46,176 nucleotides of DNA from Deltaproteobacteria bacterium (GTDB lineage Bacteria; Myxococcota_A; UBA9042): positions 1 to 46,176 of the forward strand of contig JACKFC010000034.1 in assembly GCA_020632665.1 (NCBI GenBank), in the 5' to 3' direction. A program made the position numbers and the translations under genes. The notes beneath the pieces are model-generated. The model made no database searches and was not told the origin of the DNA. It saw only the letters and a list, made by a program, of their open reading frames with translations. The number at the start of each line of letters is the position of its first letter. Position 1 is the stretch's first letter. Below are positions 31,440 to 40,583 of this stretch, one piece after another.

Positions 31440-33986
31440 ATGAGCCCAAACGACGCCATGCCGCAGCCGCCCCATCGTCCCGCACCGCCGAACCTCGATG
31501 CCGAACGCCTCGCTGCGCTGCTGCAAGCCCGCGCTTTCGCCGGCCGCGGCGCACTGACGATGATCGATTGGGCCAACAACAAGCCCGCGAACAAGGGTCG
31601 CAAGCCCAAGGTCGGCGGCCACCAGGCGAGCTCGCTCTCGAGCCTCGACATCCTCTGCGCGCTCTACCTGCACGTCTTGCGCCCGGGCGATCGGGTCGCG
31701 GTGAAGCCGCACGCCGCGCCGGCGCTCTACGCCTTGATGCACGCGATGGGTCGCATCGACGGCGAGGCGATGGGTCAGCTGCGCGAGAAGGGCGGGCTGC
31801 AGCCCTATCCGACGCCGGCGAAGAACCCGGATTTCGTCGACTATACGAGCAGCTCGGAAGGCCTGGGCGTGGCCGCGACGATCTACGACGCCCTGCTGGC
31901 GCAGGTGCAGAATATCTGCTTGCGCCAGAGCATCGGCGCGGGCGAGGTGCAGGCGTGCCATTTCGCCCTCTGCGGCGACGGCGAGCTGACCGAAGGCCAG
32001 GTCGACGAGTCGCTCTACGACGCCGGGCGCTGGCAGCTGCCGGGCCTGGTCTGGATCGTCGACCTGAACCGCCAGAGCCTCGACCGGGTAATGGACGACA
32101 GCGATCACCTCGACCGTTGGGTCGAGCAGAAGTTCGCCGCGCAGGGCTGGCAGGTGGAACAGCTGCGCTGGGGCGCGCGGGCCGAGGCGCTCTTTGACCG
32201 GCCGGGCGGCGCCACGCTGCGCGCGTCGTTGCTGCGGGCTCCGGATGCGGTGCTGCACGCGCTGACCTTCGTCGACGGCGCGACGGTGCGGGCGATCCTC
32301 TGCGGCGCCGCGGACGATTCGGCCGGCGACGACGCCCTGCCGGACGTACCCCAGACACGCCGCGCGCTGGTCCGGCGCAGCCGCGCGCTCTGGCCACGCA
32401 GCACCGACGAGCGCGCCGCGGCGGCCGCGGCGGTGGACGGACTCGCCGACGCCGAGCTCGCCGACGCCATCGGCCACCTCGGCGGCCACGACCTTCCGCT
32501 GCTGATCGACGCCCTCGGCCGCGCGGCGGCGGCCGACCGGCCGATCTGCCTGGTCGCGCACACCGTCAAGGGCTACGGCAGCAGCCTGGCTGGCCACCCG
32601 GAGAACCACGGCGCGCTGATGCCGAGCGAAGAGGCGCTCGGTTTCGCCGCCGAGGCGGGCGTCCCGGCGGGCGAACGCTGGCCACTCCCGGCCGCGGGGA
32701 GCGCGGCGGCCGCGCTCTTCGCCGAGCGCGCCGCCCTGCTCTTCGAGGGCCCGGAGCAGGCGCCGTTCGACCACGGCCCGGCACAGCCACCGCTCGCGCT
32801 CGCCGCGGCGCTGCCGCCGCTGCGGACCCCGGCGCGCAAGCAGCAGTCGACCGGCGAGGCGTTCCAGAGCCTGCTGCTCGCGGTCGTCCGCGGCGAGGCG
32901 GGGCCCTACGTCCACGTCGGCGCTCCGGACGTCGGCCAGACCACGCACCTCGGACCGGTGATCCGCGAGACCGGCGTCTTCGCGCCGCGACCGCTGCCGG
33001 ACGCGTGGGATTTCCTCCGCGAGGAGCGGGCGCTGGCCTTCGATTGGCGGGCCAGCCCGACCGGGCAGTTCCACGCGCTCGGCATCGCCGAGGGCAACGC
33101 GATGCTCTGGGCCGGCGCGATGGGCCGGCCGCGCAAGGCGATGGAGGGGCGCAGCGCGTTGCTGCCGATCGTCACGGTCTACGACAAATTCGTCGAGCGC
33201 GCGGTGAACCAACTCGACGTCGCGCTCTACTCCGGCAGCCGCTTCGTCTTGGTCGGCGTGCCCTCTGGGACGGGGCTGTCGCGCGAGACGGCGACCCACC
33301 AGAGCGTCGCGACCCCGCGGATCGTCATGGATACGCCGGGGATCTGCGCCTGGGAGCCGGCGTTCGCGGCCGACGTGGCGGTCATCCTGCGCCACGCCCT
33401 GGTCGACCTCTGGGCGCCCGATGGCGAAGCGCATTATCTGCGCCTGACGACCCAGCCGCTGGAGCAGCCCGCGGCGCTGCCCGACGACCATGAGGCCGCT
33501 TGCCTGCGCGGCGCGTATTGGCTGCCCTCCGCCACGGACGAGGCCGCACCCGGCGGCGCTCCGGTGATCATCGCCGCCTCCGGTCGGAAGTTGGCGTGTG
33601 CTCAGGCGGCCGCGGCCCGGCTGCGGCAGGAGGATGGGCTCGACGTCCGAATCCTCGTGGTCACGAGCTTCGAGCGGCTGTGGCGCGATTGGGATGCCTG
33701 GCAGGCCGACCCACAGGCATGGGAGACGCGCGGCCACGCCCTCGACGCGCTCTTCGCGGACGACGCCTTGCTCGCCGCGCCGATGGTGATCGCGGTCGAC
33801 GCCACGCCGGCGGTCGCGGAGTGGATGTCCGCATCCTTGCAGCGAATTGCGCCTGCTCGGGTGCTCGCCCCGCGGCGCTGGAGCGAGGCCGGCGACCTCG
33901 ACGCGATCGACCGTCTGCACGGCATGCACGCCGACGATATCTGTGCTGCGCTGCGCGCCGAGCTCGCCTTCCGCGTTCGATCGTGA
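31440..33986 (+). CDS. Thiamine-diphosphate enzyme of the AceE/transketolase-like group
   Basis: 848 residues. The N-terminal KVGGHQASSLSSLDILCALY resembles the GHxSS entry of AceE/transketolase. The ThDP motif runs from GDGELTEG (179-186) to the DLNRQSLD Asn near residue 210. AHTVKGYG (His374) matches the AHTIKGYG loop of AceE. The middle and C-terminal domains fit the transketolase Pyr and C-terminal folds. It probably decarboxylates a 2-oxo acid or transfers a two-carbon unit, but it is not a standard pyruvate dehydrogenase E1 and no E2/E3 gene lies nearby. An alternative ATG lies a few codons downstream. Family certain, reaction not. Confidence 0.83.
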   Translation: MSPNDAMPQPPHRPAPPNLDAERLAALLQARAFAGRGALTMIDWANNKPANKGRKPKVGGHQASSLSSLDILCALYLHVLRPGDRVAVKPHAAPALYALMHAMGRIDGEAMGQLREKGGLQPYPTPAKNPDFVDYTSSSEGLGVAATIYDALLAQVQNICLRQSIGAGEVQACHFALCGDGELTEGQVDESLYDAGRWQLPGLVWIVDLNRQSLDRVMDDSDHLDRWVEQKFAAQGWQVEQLRWGARAEALFDRPGGATLRASLLRAPDAVLHALTFVDGATVRAILCGAADDSAGDDALPDVPQTRRALVRRSRALWPRSTDERAAAAAAVDGLADAELADAIGHLGGHDLPLLIDALGRAAAADRPICLVAHTVKGYGSSLAGHPENHGALMPSEEALGFAAEAGVPAGERWPLPAAGSAAAALFAERAALLFEGPEQAPFDHGPAQPPLALAAALPPLRTPARKQQSTGEAFQSLLLAVVRGEAGPYVHVGAPDVGQTTHLGPVIRETGVFAPRPLPDAWDFLREERALAFDWRASPTGQFHALGIAEGNAMLWAGAMGRPRKAMEGRSALLPIVTVYDKFVERAVNQLDVALYSGSRFVLVGVPSGTGLSRETATHQSVATPRIVMDTPGICAWEPAFAADVAVILRHALVDLWAPDGEAHYLRLTTQPLEQPAALPDDHEAACLRGAYWLPSATDEAAPGGAPVIIAASGRKLACAQAAAARLRQEDGLDVRILVVTSFERLWRDWDAWQADPQAWETRGHALDALFADDALLAAPMVIAVDATPAVAEWMSASLQRIAPARVLAPRRWSEAGDLDAIDRLHGMHADDICAALRAELAFRVRS

Positions 33987-34142
33987 CACTGCGGAGCCTC
34001 GCCAAATCGCCGCGCGACTGCCCCACATTCCGACACAATTCGCCACAGCCAAGGCGTCCGAGACTCTTGACCTGGGCCGCGAGCGGACGATCCTATTCGC
34101 TGGCCAAGCGCATCCCCGACGCGCCCCGTGACGAGGTTCTTC

Positions 34143-37100
34143 ATGCACATCTTCCGCACCTTCCGCCGCTCTTCCTTCGCGACGGCGGCACAGGTCACGA
34201 CGCTGGCGCTGCTGCTCGCCAGCTGCGGCCAAGACGAGTTGGTCACCGGCACCGGCACGGGCGACGCGACGGTCGGTGACGACGGCATCCTCGACGCCGG
34301 CGGCACCCTCGACAGCGGCGGCAACCTCGACAGTGGCGGCGGAAAAGACGGCACGACGAGCCAAGACGGCACGACGGTTCCGGACGGAACGACGGTCGAG
34401 GACGTCTGGATCCTCGACGCGGAGGACGTCGACACCGACACCACGGGCGACGACGCGGACACCGGTTCGACCGGCGACGACACCGACGGGACCGCGACCG
34501 GCGACGATACCGACGGGACCGCGACCGGCGACGATGCCGACGGCACCGCGACCGGCGACGATGCCGACGGCACCTCGATCGGCGACGACACCGACGGCAC
34601 CTCGATCGGCGACGACACCGACGGCACCTCGATCGGCGACGACGCCGAGACGACCGGCGGCTGCCCCGGGGCGGCCGGCTGCGGCTGCGCGACCGACGCC
34701 GATTGCGACGCCCCGCTCTTCTGCGAGGGCGAGGGCGCCGCCGCGGTCTGCACCAAGCCGTGCGAGAAGACGACGCCGCCGGACGAGGTCTGCGACGGGC
34801 TGGACAATGACTGCGACGGCGAGACCGACGAGGCGACCTGCGCCGGTGGCGCCTGCGCGACCTCGGTCTGTGCGCAGGGCAAAGATGGCACCTACGCCTG
34901 CGAGATGACGCCCGCGGCCGACGGCGGCAGCTGCGACGACGGCAACGCCTGCAGCGAGGGTGACACCTGCAAGGGCGGCCTCTGCATCGGCACCGCCAAG
35001 GTCTGCGACGACGGCAACCCCTGCACCGACGACAGCTGCGACAAGGCCAACGGCTGCGACACCAAGCCGGCTTCCGGCGCGTGCGACGACGGCAACGCCT
35101 GCACCGAGGGCGACGCCTGCAAGGACGGCAGCTGCATCGGCAGCGCCAAGGTCTGCGACGACAACAACCCCTGCACCACCGACGGCTGCGACCTCTCGGG
35201 CGCCTGCACCGTCAGCATGAACGACGGCGCGGCCTGCGACGACGGCGACGCCTGCACCAAGGGCGACAGCTGCCAGAGCGGCGTGTGCGCCGCGGGCAAG
35301 AACGCCTGCGACGACGGCGACGCCTGCACCACCGACGCCTGCAAGGATGGCGGCTGCACCCATGCCAAGCTGACCTGCAACGACGAGAACCCCTGCACCG
35401 TCGACGCCTGCGATATGGCGACCGGCTGCACCGTCACGGCGGTCGCCGGCAACCCGAGCTGCGACGACGGCGATGCCTGCACCGAGGGCGACGCCTGCTT
35501 CGGCGGCGGTTGCGCCGGCAAGGCGAAGAGCTGTGACGACAACGATCCCTGCACCACCGACGCGTGCGACGCCAAGACCGGCTGCAGCCACGCGCCCGCC
35601 GACGGGGCCGCTGCCTGTGACGACGGCGACGCCTGCACCGAGGGCGAGACTTGCACCGGCGGCAAGTGCGGCGGCGGTACGGCGAAGGCCTGCGACGACG
35701 GCAATCCCTGCACCACCGATGCGTGCAAGAACGGCGCGTGTGACTACGCCAACACCGCGGATGGCGGTAGCTGCGACGACGGCGACGCCTGCACCGAGGG
35801 CGACGTCTGCACCGGCGGCATCTGCAAGGGCCCGAGCAACACCGGCTGTGACGACGGCAATGCCTGCACCGACGATGCCTGCACCAGCGACGCCGGCTGC
35901 AGCCACACTGCCAACGAGGGCAGCTGCGACGACGGCAACGCCTGCACCGAGGGCGACGCCTGTGCCGAGAAGGTCTGCAAGGGCAAGGTCAAGACCGACG
36001 CCGTCTGCGACGACAACAACGCCTGCACCACCGACGCCTGCGATCCGAAGATCGGCTGCGCCAGCAAGGTCAACGCCGGCGCCAGCTGCGAAGATGGCGA
36101 GAGCTGCACCGTCAAGGATACCTGCAACACCGACGGCAAGTGCGTCGGCGGCAGCAACGTCTGCGAGTGCCAGCAGAACGCAGACTGCAAGGATGACAGC
36201 GATGCCTGCAACGGCAGCCCGATCTGCAAGGACAACAAATGCGTCACCGATCCGGCGACCGTGGTCGTCTGCGATCCGAGCGGTGATACGGCGTGCCTCG
36301 CAGCCACGTGCGATCCGAAGACCGGCGACTGCGCCGCGTCGGCGGTGAACGAGGGCAAGGCCTGCGCCGATGGCAACCCCTGCACCACCGGCAATACCTG
36401 CCAGAAGGGCACCTGCGCCGATGGCGCCAAGGCCAAGTGCGACGACGGTGACGCCTGCACCACCGACGCCTGCGACGCCAAAGCCGGCGAATGCTCGACG
36501 ACGGCGATCGACGGCTGCGTCTCCTGCATCGACGCCAGCGCTTGTGACGACAAGGATCCCTGCACCAAGGACGCTTGCAAACTCGGCATCTGCCAACACG
36601 ACGCGATCGCCGGCTGCAGCAAGGGTCCGCAGCTGACCATGACCAAGGTCGTGCTCGGCGCGGCGAAGGTCGAAGCGGGCGGCGTGCTCGACGTCTCCTA
36701 CACCCTGACCAACGCCGGCCTCGACGCGGCCGGTCCGTTCAAGGTCGCGATCCTGCTCTCCGAGGATCCGACGGCCGACAAGGACGACGCCGTCGTCGAC
36801 GCGGGCGAGCTGACCGGCCTGCAGAGCAAGCAGGTCACGACGCAGAAGCGCACCATCAAGGTGCCGTCGACCCTCGGCGGAGGGACTTGGTACGTCATCG
36901 TCGTCGCCGATCAGGAGGGCGTGATCGTCGAGGACAACGAGGCCGACAACAGCGCCTCGGCGACGGTCGCGGTGACTCCGATGCCGGATCTGGTCGTGCA
37001 AGCCTGGACGACCGACAAGGACTTCTATGGTCCCGGCACCTACGTCACGCTGACGGCGACGGTGGCCAATATCGGTGGCGCAAAGGCACCGGCGAATTCG

Positions 37101-39845
37101 GTGCTGCGTGCCTACATCAGCGCCGACGGCAAGCTCGACGGCGCGACCTACGCCGGCCAGTGGGGCGTCGCGGCGCTCGCGGCCGGCGCGAGCAGCAAGA
37201 TCAACTCGTACTTCAAGGTGCCGGCGCTGAAAGACGGCACCTACACGCTCTTCCTGGTCGCGGACTTCACCAAGACCGTCGCCGAAGGCGATGAGACCAA
37301 CAACGCCGTGAGCAAGAAGATCCAGATCGGCGCGGTGGCCAACCTCAAGCCGACCGCGCTCGACGCCAAGGGCGCGGTGGCTGGCTCGGTGATCGACGTC
37401 TCGTACAGCGTCATCAACGACAACAACAAGGCCGTCACCTCGGCCAAGCGCAAGGATCTGCTCGTCCTCTCGAAGAACGGCACGTACAGCGCGGACGATA
37501 TCGTGGTGAAGACCTACGACCGTGGCGAGCTCGGCGCGGGCAAGACCGAGGCCTACAAGGAGCAGATCACGCTGCCGAAGAACCTCACGACCGGGACCTG
37601 GTACCTGGTCATCGTGGTCGACTCCGCGGGTGACGTGCCCGAGGTCAGCGAGAACGACAACCAACGTTACCGCGGCATCAGCGTCACCGGCCTGCCGGAT
37701 CTGATCCCGACGCTGCCGACGCAGGCCGCGATCCAACCCGGCGCCAACCGGTCCGTCACGCTGCGGGTCGACAACAAGGGCTTCGGCACCGCCGTCAACA
37801 GCTCGGCGCGCATCTACCTGAGCCAGGACAACAAGGTCGACGCCGGCGATACCATCGTCTCGACGCCGACCATCTACACCATGAGCATCAACGGCTACCG
37901 GACTGTGAACGTGACCTTCAAGGCGCCGACCAAGCCGGGCACCTGGTACCTGATCGCGGTCGCCGACTACAACGGCAAGCTCGCCGAGTACGACGAGACC
38001 AACAACACCACGGCGGTGCCGTTCAAGGTCCTCGACAAGTCGGATCTCTTGCCCACGACAGGCAAGCTCTCGTCGGCGAAGGTCGGCGCTGGCGAAGCGC
38101 TCACGGTGACCTGGACCGACCTGAACCAGGGCGACGATACGCCGGCTGGCTTCATCGACAGCGCCTACCTCTCGTTCGACGACAAGGTCAGCAGCAGCGA
38201 CGCCCTGCTCGCGTCGGTGACCAGCGGCGTGCTCGCGGCCGGGGCCAAGGCGAACCGCTCGCTCAAGGTGACCGTTCCGGTCTCGACGGCACCGGGCGAC
38301 TACAAGGTGCTGATCTTCGTCGACCGCGGCCTCAGCATCAGCGAGAAGGACGAGAACAACAACACGATCGCCATCGACCTGACGGTGACGGCTCCGAACC
38401 TTCCCGATCTGCAGGTGGCGGGCGCCGAGATCCTCGGCCCGACGACGTCGATCTACGTCGGCGACGACTTCGACGTGCAGGCTTTCGAGAAGAACGCCGG
38501 CCTCGCTGACGCGGGCAACTTCCAGGGCACCTGGTACCTCTCGACCAATACCACCTTCGACACCAGCGACACGCCGCTGAAGGTCGTCTCGCGGCCGGCG
38601 CTGGCCGCCGGCAAGACGGCGTTCGGCACGGCCACCCTGCGACTGCCGTCGAATACGCCATCCGCGACCCGCTACCTCTTCTACGTGATCGACAGCGGAA
38701 ACGCGGTGAAGGAGTCGGCCGAGGGCAACAACGTCTCGCCGGCGGTGAAGCTGACGGCGCTGCCGCGGCCGGACCTCCGCTTGGAGAATATGGCGATCCT
38801 GCCCAACTACGGCACGACGGGCACCTCGACCAAGCTCAGCTTCCGGATTCGCAACGCGGGTGGCACGACGGCCGGCACCTTCCAGATGCAGGTCCTGGTC
38901 TCGACGGACGACAACAAGCTCGACGCGAGCAAGGACGCCGTGCTCCTGACCGTGAATCAGAGCGCGCTCGGCGCCAATGCCACCCGCAACGTCTCCTACA
39001 CCTTCAAGATGTCGACGGTTCCGGCTGGCAAGCAGGTCTGGGTCGGCGCCATCGTCGACAGCGCCAACAAGATCACCGAGGCCAACGAGGGCAACAACGC
39101 GCTCGCGGTCGGCTTCTCGACCACCAGCACCGAGAAGAAGGCCAACCTGATGGTGCAGAACCAGTCGTCGAGCGCGACCACGGTCAAGGTCGGCAGCTCG
39201 TTCAACGCCTCGGTGACCTACCGCAACACCGGCGCGGTGGCGACCGGCGGCTGGAAAGCGCGCTTGGTCTTCTCGGCGAGCGCATCGAGCCCCAAGGACG
39301 GCGTCGAAGTGGGTACCTCCACCGAGCCCAGCCTGAACGCCGGCGCGACCGTCAAGCGGACATGGAAGGTGACGGTGCCGCTCGACCTGCCGACCACGCA
39401 TCGCTATCTGCACGTCATCGGCGACTCCGAGAACAGCGTCGCCGAGACGATCGAGACCGACAACGATGCGGTGCTGCCCCTGACCGTGCAGCCGCTGCCG
39501 AACCTGAAGATCGTCTCGGTGACGTCGAGCGACGACGCGCCGAAGCCGAACTCCAACGTGACCATCACGGTGGTCGTCGCCAATACCGGCGCGGCGAACG
39601 CGCAGAACGCGCTCTTCTACCTGCGGCGGTCGACCGACGCGACCATCACGTCGCAGGATCCGGCGTGGTACGGCCAATACGTCAGCCTCGCCCCGGGCGC
39701 GCAGGTGACGATCACCCGCACCTTCTATGTCAGCTCGAGCTACGGCAAGACGGTCTATGTCGGCGCGACGATCGACCACAACACCCAGATCACCGAGACG
39801 GACGAGACCGATAACGTTGGCTCCGTCAAGCTGATGGTGCAGTAG
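34143..39845 (+). CDS. Giant lipoprotein: Cys-rich CDDGNACT repeats plus nine CARDB-like domains
   Basis: 1900 residues. The ATG at 34143 has GAGG at good distance; an in-frame GTG at 34128 is an alternative. The order is: signal peptide with lipobox LLLASC (Cys28), Asp/Thr/Gly linker with a 9-residue tandem repeat (to about 170), header CPGAAGCGCATDADCD, MopE-like motif CDGLDNDCDGETDEATC (217-233), about 20 Cys-rich units (260-826), then nine CARDB-like Ig domains of about 119 residues each, most opening with a PDL or ANL segment and closing with an Asn-rich strand such as DETNNA. CARDB is linked to surface adhesion. The protein should extend far from the outer membrane. Its stop abuts the amidohydrolase frame directly. 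Confidence 0.92.
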   Translation: MHIFRTFRRSSFATAAQVTTLALLLASCGQDELVTGTGTGDATVGDDGILDAGGTLDSGGNLDSGGGKDGTTSQDGTTVPDGTTVEDVWILDAEDVDTDTTGDDADTGSTGDDTDGTATGDDTDGTATGDDADGTATGDDADGTSIGDDTDGTSIGDDTDGTSIGDDAETTGGCPGAAGCGCATDADCDAPLFCEGEGAAAVCTKPCEKTTPPDEVCDGLDNDCDGETDEATCAGGACATSVCAQGKDGTYACEMTPAADGGSCDDGNACSEGDTCKGGLCIGTAKVCDDGNPCTDDSCDKANGCDTKPASGACDDGNACTEGDACKDGSCIGSAKVCDDNNPCTTDGCDLSGACTVSMNDGAACDDGDACTKGDSCQSGVCAAGKNACDDGDACTTDACKDGGCTHAKLTCNDENPCTVDACDMATGCTVTAVAGNPSCDDGDACTEGDACFGGGCAGKAKSCDDNDPCTTDACDAKTGCSHAPADGAAACDDGDACTEGETCTGGKCGGGTAKACDDGNPCTTDACKNGACDYANTADGGSCDDGDACTEGDVCTGGICKGPSNTGCDDGNACTDDACTSDAGCSHTANEGSCDDGNACTEGDACAEKVCKGKVKTDAVCDDNNACTTDACDPKIGCASKVNAGASCEDGESCTVKDTCNTDGKCVGGSNVCECQQNADCKDDSDACNGSPICKDNKCVTDPATVVVCDPSGDTACLAATCDPKTGDCAASAVNEGKACADGNPCTTGNTCQKGTCADGAKAKCDDGDACTTDACDAKAGECSTTAIDGCVSCIDASACDDKDPCTKDACKLGICQHDAIAGCSKGPQLTMTKVVLGAAKVEAGGVLDVSYTLTNAGLDAAGPFKVAILLSEDPTADKDDAVVDAGELTGLQSKQVTTQKRTIKVPSTLGGGTWYVIVVADQEGVIVEDNEADNSASATVAVTPMPDLVVQAWTTDKDFYGPGTYVTLTATVANIGGAKAPANSVLRAYISADGKLDGATYAGQWGVAALAAGASSKINSYFKVPALKDGTYTLFLVADFTKTVAEGDETNNAVSKKIQIGAVANLKPTALDAKGAVAGSVIDVSYSVINDNNKAVTSAKRKDLLVLSKNGTYSADDIVVKTYDRGELGAGKTEAYKEQITLPKNLTTGTWYLVIVVDSAGDVPEVSENDNQRYRGISVTGLPDLIPTLPTQAAIQPGANRSVTLRVDNKGFGTAVNSSARIYLSQDNKVDAGDTIVSTPTIYTMSINGYRTVNVTFKAPTKPGTWYLIAVADYNGKLAEYDETNNTTAVPFKVLDKSDLLPTTGKLSSAKVGAGEALTVTWTDLNQGDDTPAGFIDSAYLSFDDKVSSSDALLASVTSGVLAAGAKANRSLKVTVPVSTAPGDYKVLIFVDRGLSISEKDENNNTIAIDLTVTAPNLPDLQVAGAEILGPTTSIYVGDDFDVQAFEKNAGLADAGNFQGTWYLSTNTTFDTSDTPLKVVSRPALAAGKTAFGTATLRLPSNTPSATRYLFYVIDSGNAVKESAEGNNVSPAVKLTALPRPDLRLENMAILPNYGTTGTSTKLSFRIRNAGGTTAGTFQMQVLVSTDDNKLDASKDAVLLTVNQSALGANATRNVSYTFKMSTVPAGKQVWVGAIVDSANKITEANEGNNALAVGFSTTSTEKKANLMVQNQSSSATTVKVGSSFNASVTYRNTGAVATGGWKARLVFSASASSPKDGVEVGTSTEPSLNAGATVKRTWKVTVPLDLPTTHRYLHVIGDSENSVAETIETDNDAVLPLTVQPLPNLKIVSVTSSDDAPKPNSNVTITVVVANTGAANAQNALFYLRRSTDATITSQDPAWYGQYVSLAPGAQVTITRTFYVSSSYGKTVYVGATIDHNTQITETDETDNVGSVKLMVQ
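34470..34643. repeat. 27-bp tandem repeat encoding TGDDTDGTA
   Basis: Six copies of a 27-bp unit (34470-34631) plus a partial seventh encode TGDDTDGTA-type units with Thr/Ala and Ile/Thr variants. It forms the flexible linker between the lipid anchor and the Cys-rich rod. Near-identity at DNA level points to recent copy-number change. Confidence 0.88.
34920..36620 (+). repeat. Array of Cys-rich CDDGNxCTxGDxC units
   Basis: About 20 units of 20-30 codons alternate between a form with CDDGxACTEGDxC and one with CDDxNPCTxDxC. Each unit has about four Cys, so the region could be a disulfide-linked rod. Similar arrays occur at 12840-14420 (minus strand) and from 45110 to the window end. Confidence 0.87.
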
Positions 39846-40562
39846 CTGCGACCAAGCCTCGTCTTCAGCGTCGAGCACGCCGGCCACGAAGTACCGCCGT
39901 CGTGTGCTCCCCTCTTCGCCTCGCCCGAGCGGCAGCAGGTGTTGCGTTCGCATCGCGGCTGGGACGCGGGCGCCGCGGAGGTCGGCCGCGCCTGGGCGGC
40001 GCTGCATGGCCAGACCGCGCGATGCCAGCCAATCAGCCGCTTGGTCTGTGACGCCAACCGCTCGGAGGACCACCCGCGGGTCCACGCGCCCTGGCTGGAC
40101 GCGCTGGGCGAGCAGGACCGACAGGCGCTGATCACGACCTACCACAGGCCGCATCGCGAGGCGGTCGCGCGGGAATGCGCTGCCGCGTTGGCGGACGGCC
40201 CCGTGCTGCACCTGGCGGTGCACTCCTTCGTGCCGGAACTCGAGGGGCGGCGGCGGCCGATGCAGGTCGGACTGCTCTACGATCCGCGACGGCCGGCGGA
40301 GCTCTCGCTGTGCCGCGCCTGGCGCCGAGAACTCGCTCGCCTCGCCGCGATCCGGGTCGACCGCAACCGACCCTACCGCGGCTGGACCGACGGCTTGTGC
40401 ACCACATTGCGGGCGCGCTTTGCCTCGGCGCCCTACAGCGGCGTCGAGGTGGAGCTGAATCAAGGCTGGCTGCCGAGCGTTGCAGCCGACCGCGTGGCGA
40501 CGTGGCTCGACGCCTCACTCCGACGCGCGCTGCTCGACGCCCCCGGCGCGCAACCATCGTGA
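39846..40562 (+). CDS. N-formylglutamate amidohydrolase-family protein (likely CTG start)
   Basis: 238 residues if started at the CTG at 39846. The conserved N-terminal SVEHAGHEVPPSC (His11, His14), the CDANRSEDHP block near 70-77, TYHRPH (99-103) and LAVHSF (126-128) match the FGase family, whose members hydrolyse N-formylglutamate or related N-acyl amino acids. No ATG, GTG or TTG lies in frame between the preceding TAG and the GTG at 39939, and starting there would remove the HAGHE motif. The frame is continuous with that of the upstream lipoprotein, separated only by its TAG. It is the first of four genes that look like one peptide-bond-handling operon; the C39-like gene follows 21 bases downstream. 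Confidence 0.8.
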   Translation: MRPSLVFSVEHAGHEVPPSCAPLFASPERQQVLRSHRGWDAGAAEVGRAWAALHGQTARCQPISRLVCDANRSEDHPRVHAPWLDALGEQDRQALITTYHRPHREAVARECAAALADGPVLHLAVHSFVPELEGRRRPMQVGLLYDPRRPAELSLCRAWRRELARLAAIRVDRNRPYRGWTDGLCTTLRARFASAPYSGVEVELNQGWLPSVAADRVATWLDASLRRALLDAPGAQPS

Positions 40563-40583
40563 CCCGCACATGAACAGGCCGAC

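Noticed and set aside
34067..34099. Possible sigma-70 promoter (TTGACC ... TATTCG) before the giant lipoprotein
   Set aside because: The spacer is 21 bases and the second box is poor; other boxes at better spacing match worse. Not enough to list as a feature.
34128..34142. GTG at 34128 as start of the giant lipoprotein
   Set aside because: In frame, but GAGG is best placed for the ATG at 34143, which also gives a normal signal peptide.
31359..40463. A 9.1-kb open frame on the minus strand (about 3030 codons) opposite the AceE-like and giant lipoprotein genes
   Set aside because: Its translation is low-complexity Arg/Val/Gly/Ala/Asp text with no motifs, caused by the strong G/C third-position bias and the Cys-rich repeats of the plus-strand genes, which have clear domains and ribosome sites.
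39939..40562. GTG at 39939 as true start of the N-formylglutamate amidohydrolase-like gene
   Set aside because: It would remove the conserved SVEHAGHEVP segment that is encoded in frame just upstream, so the CTG at 39846 is favoured.
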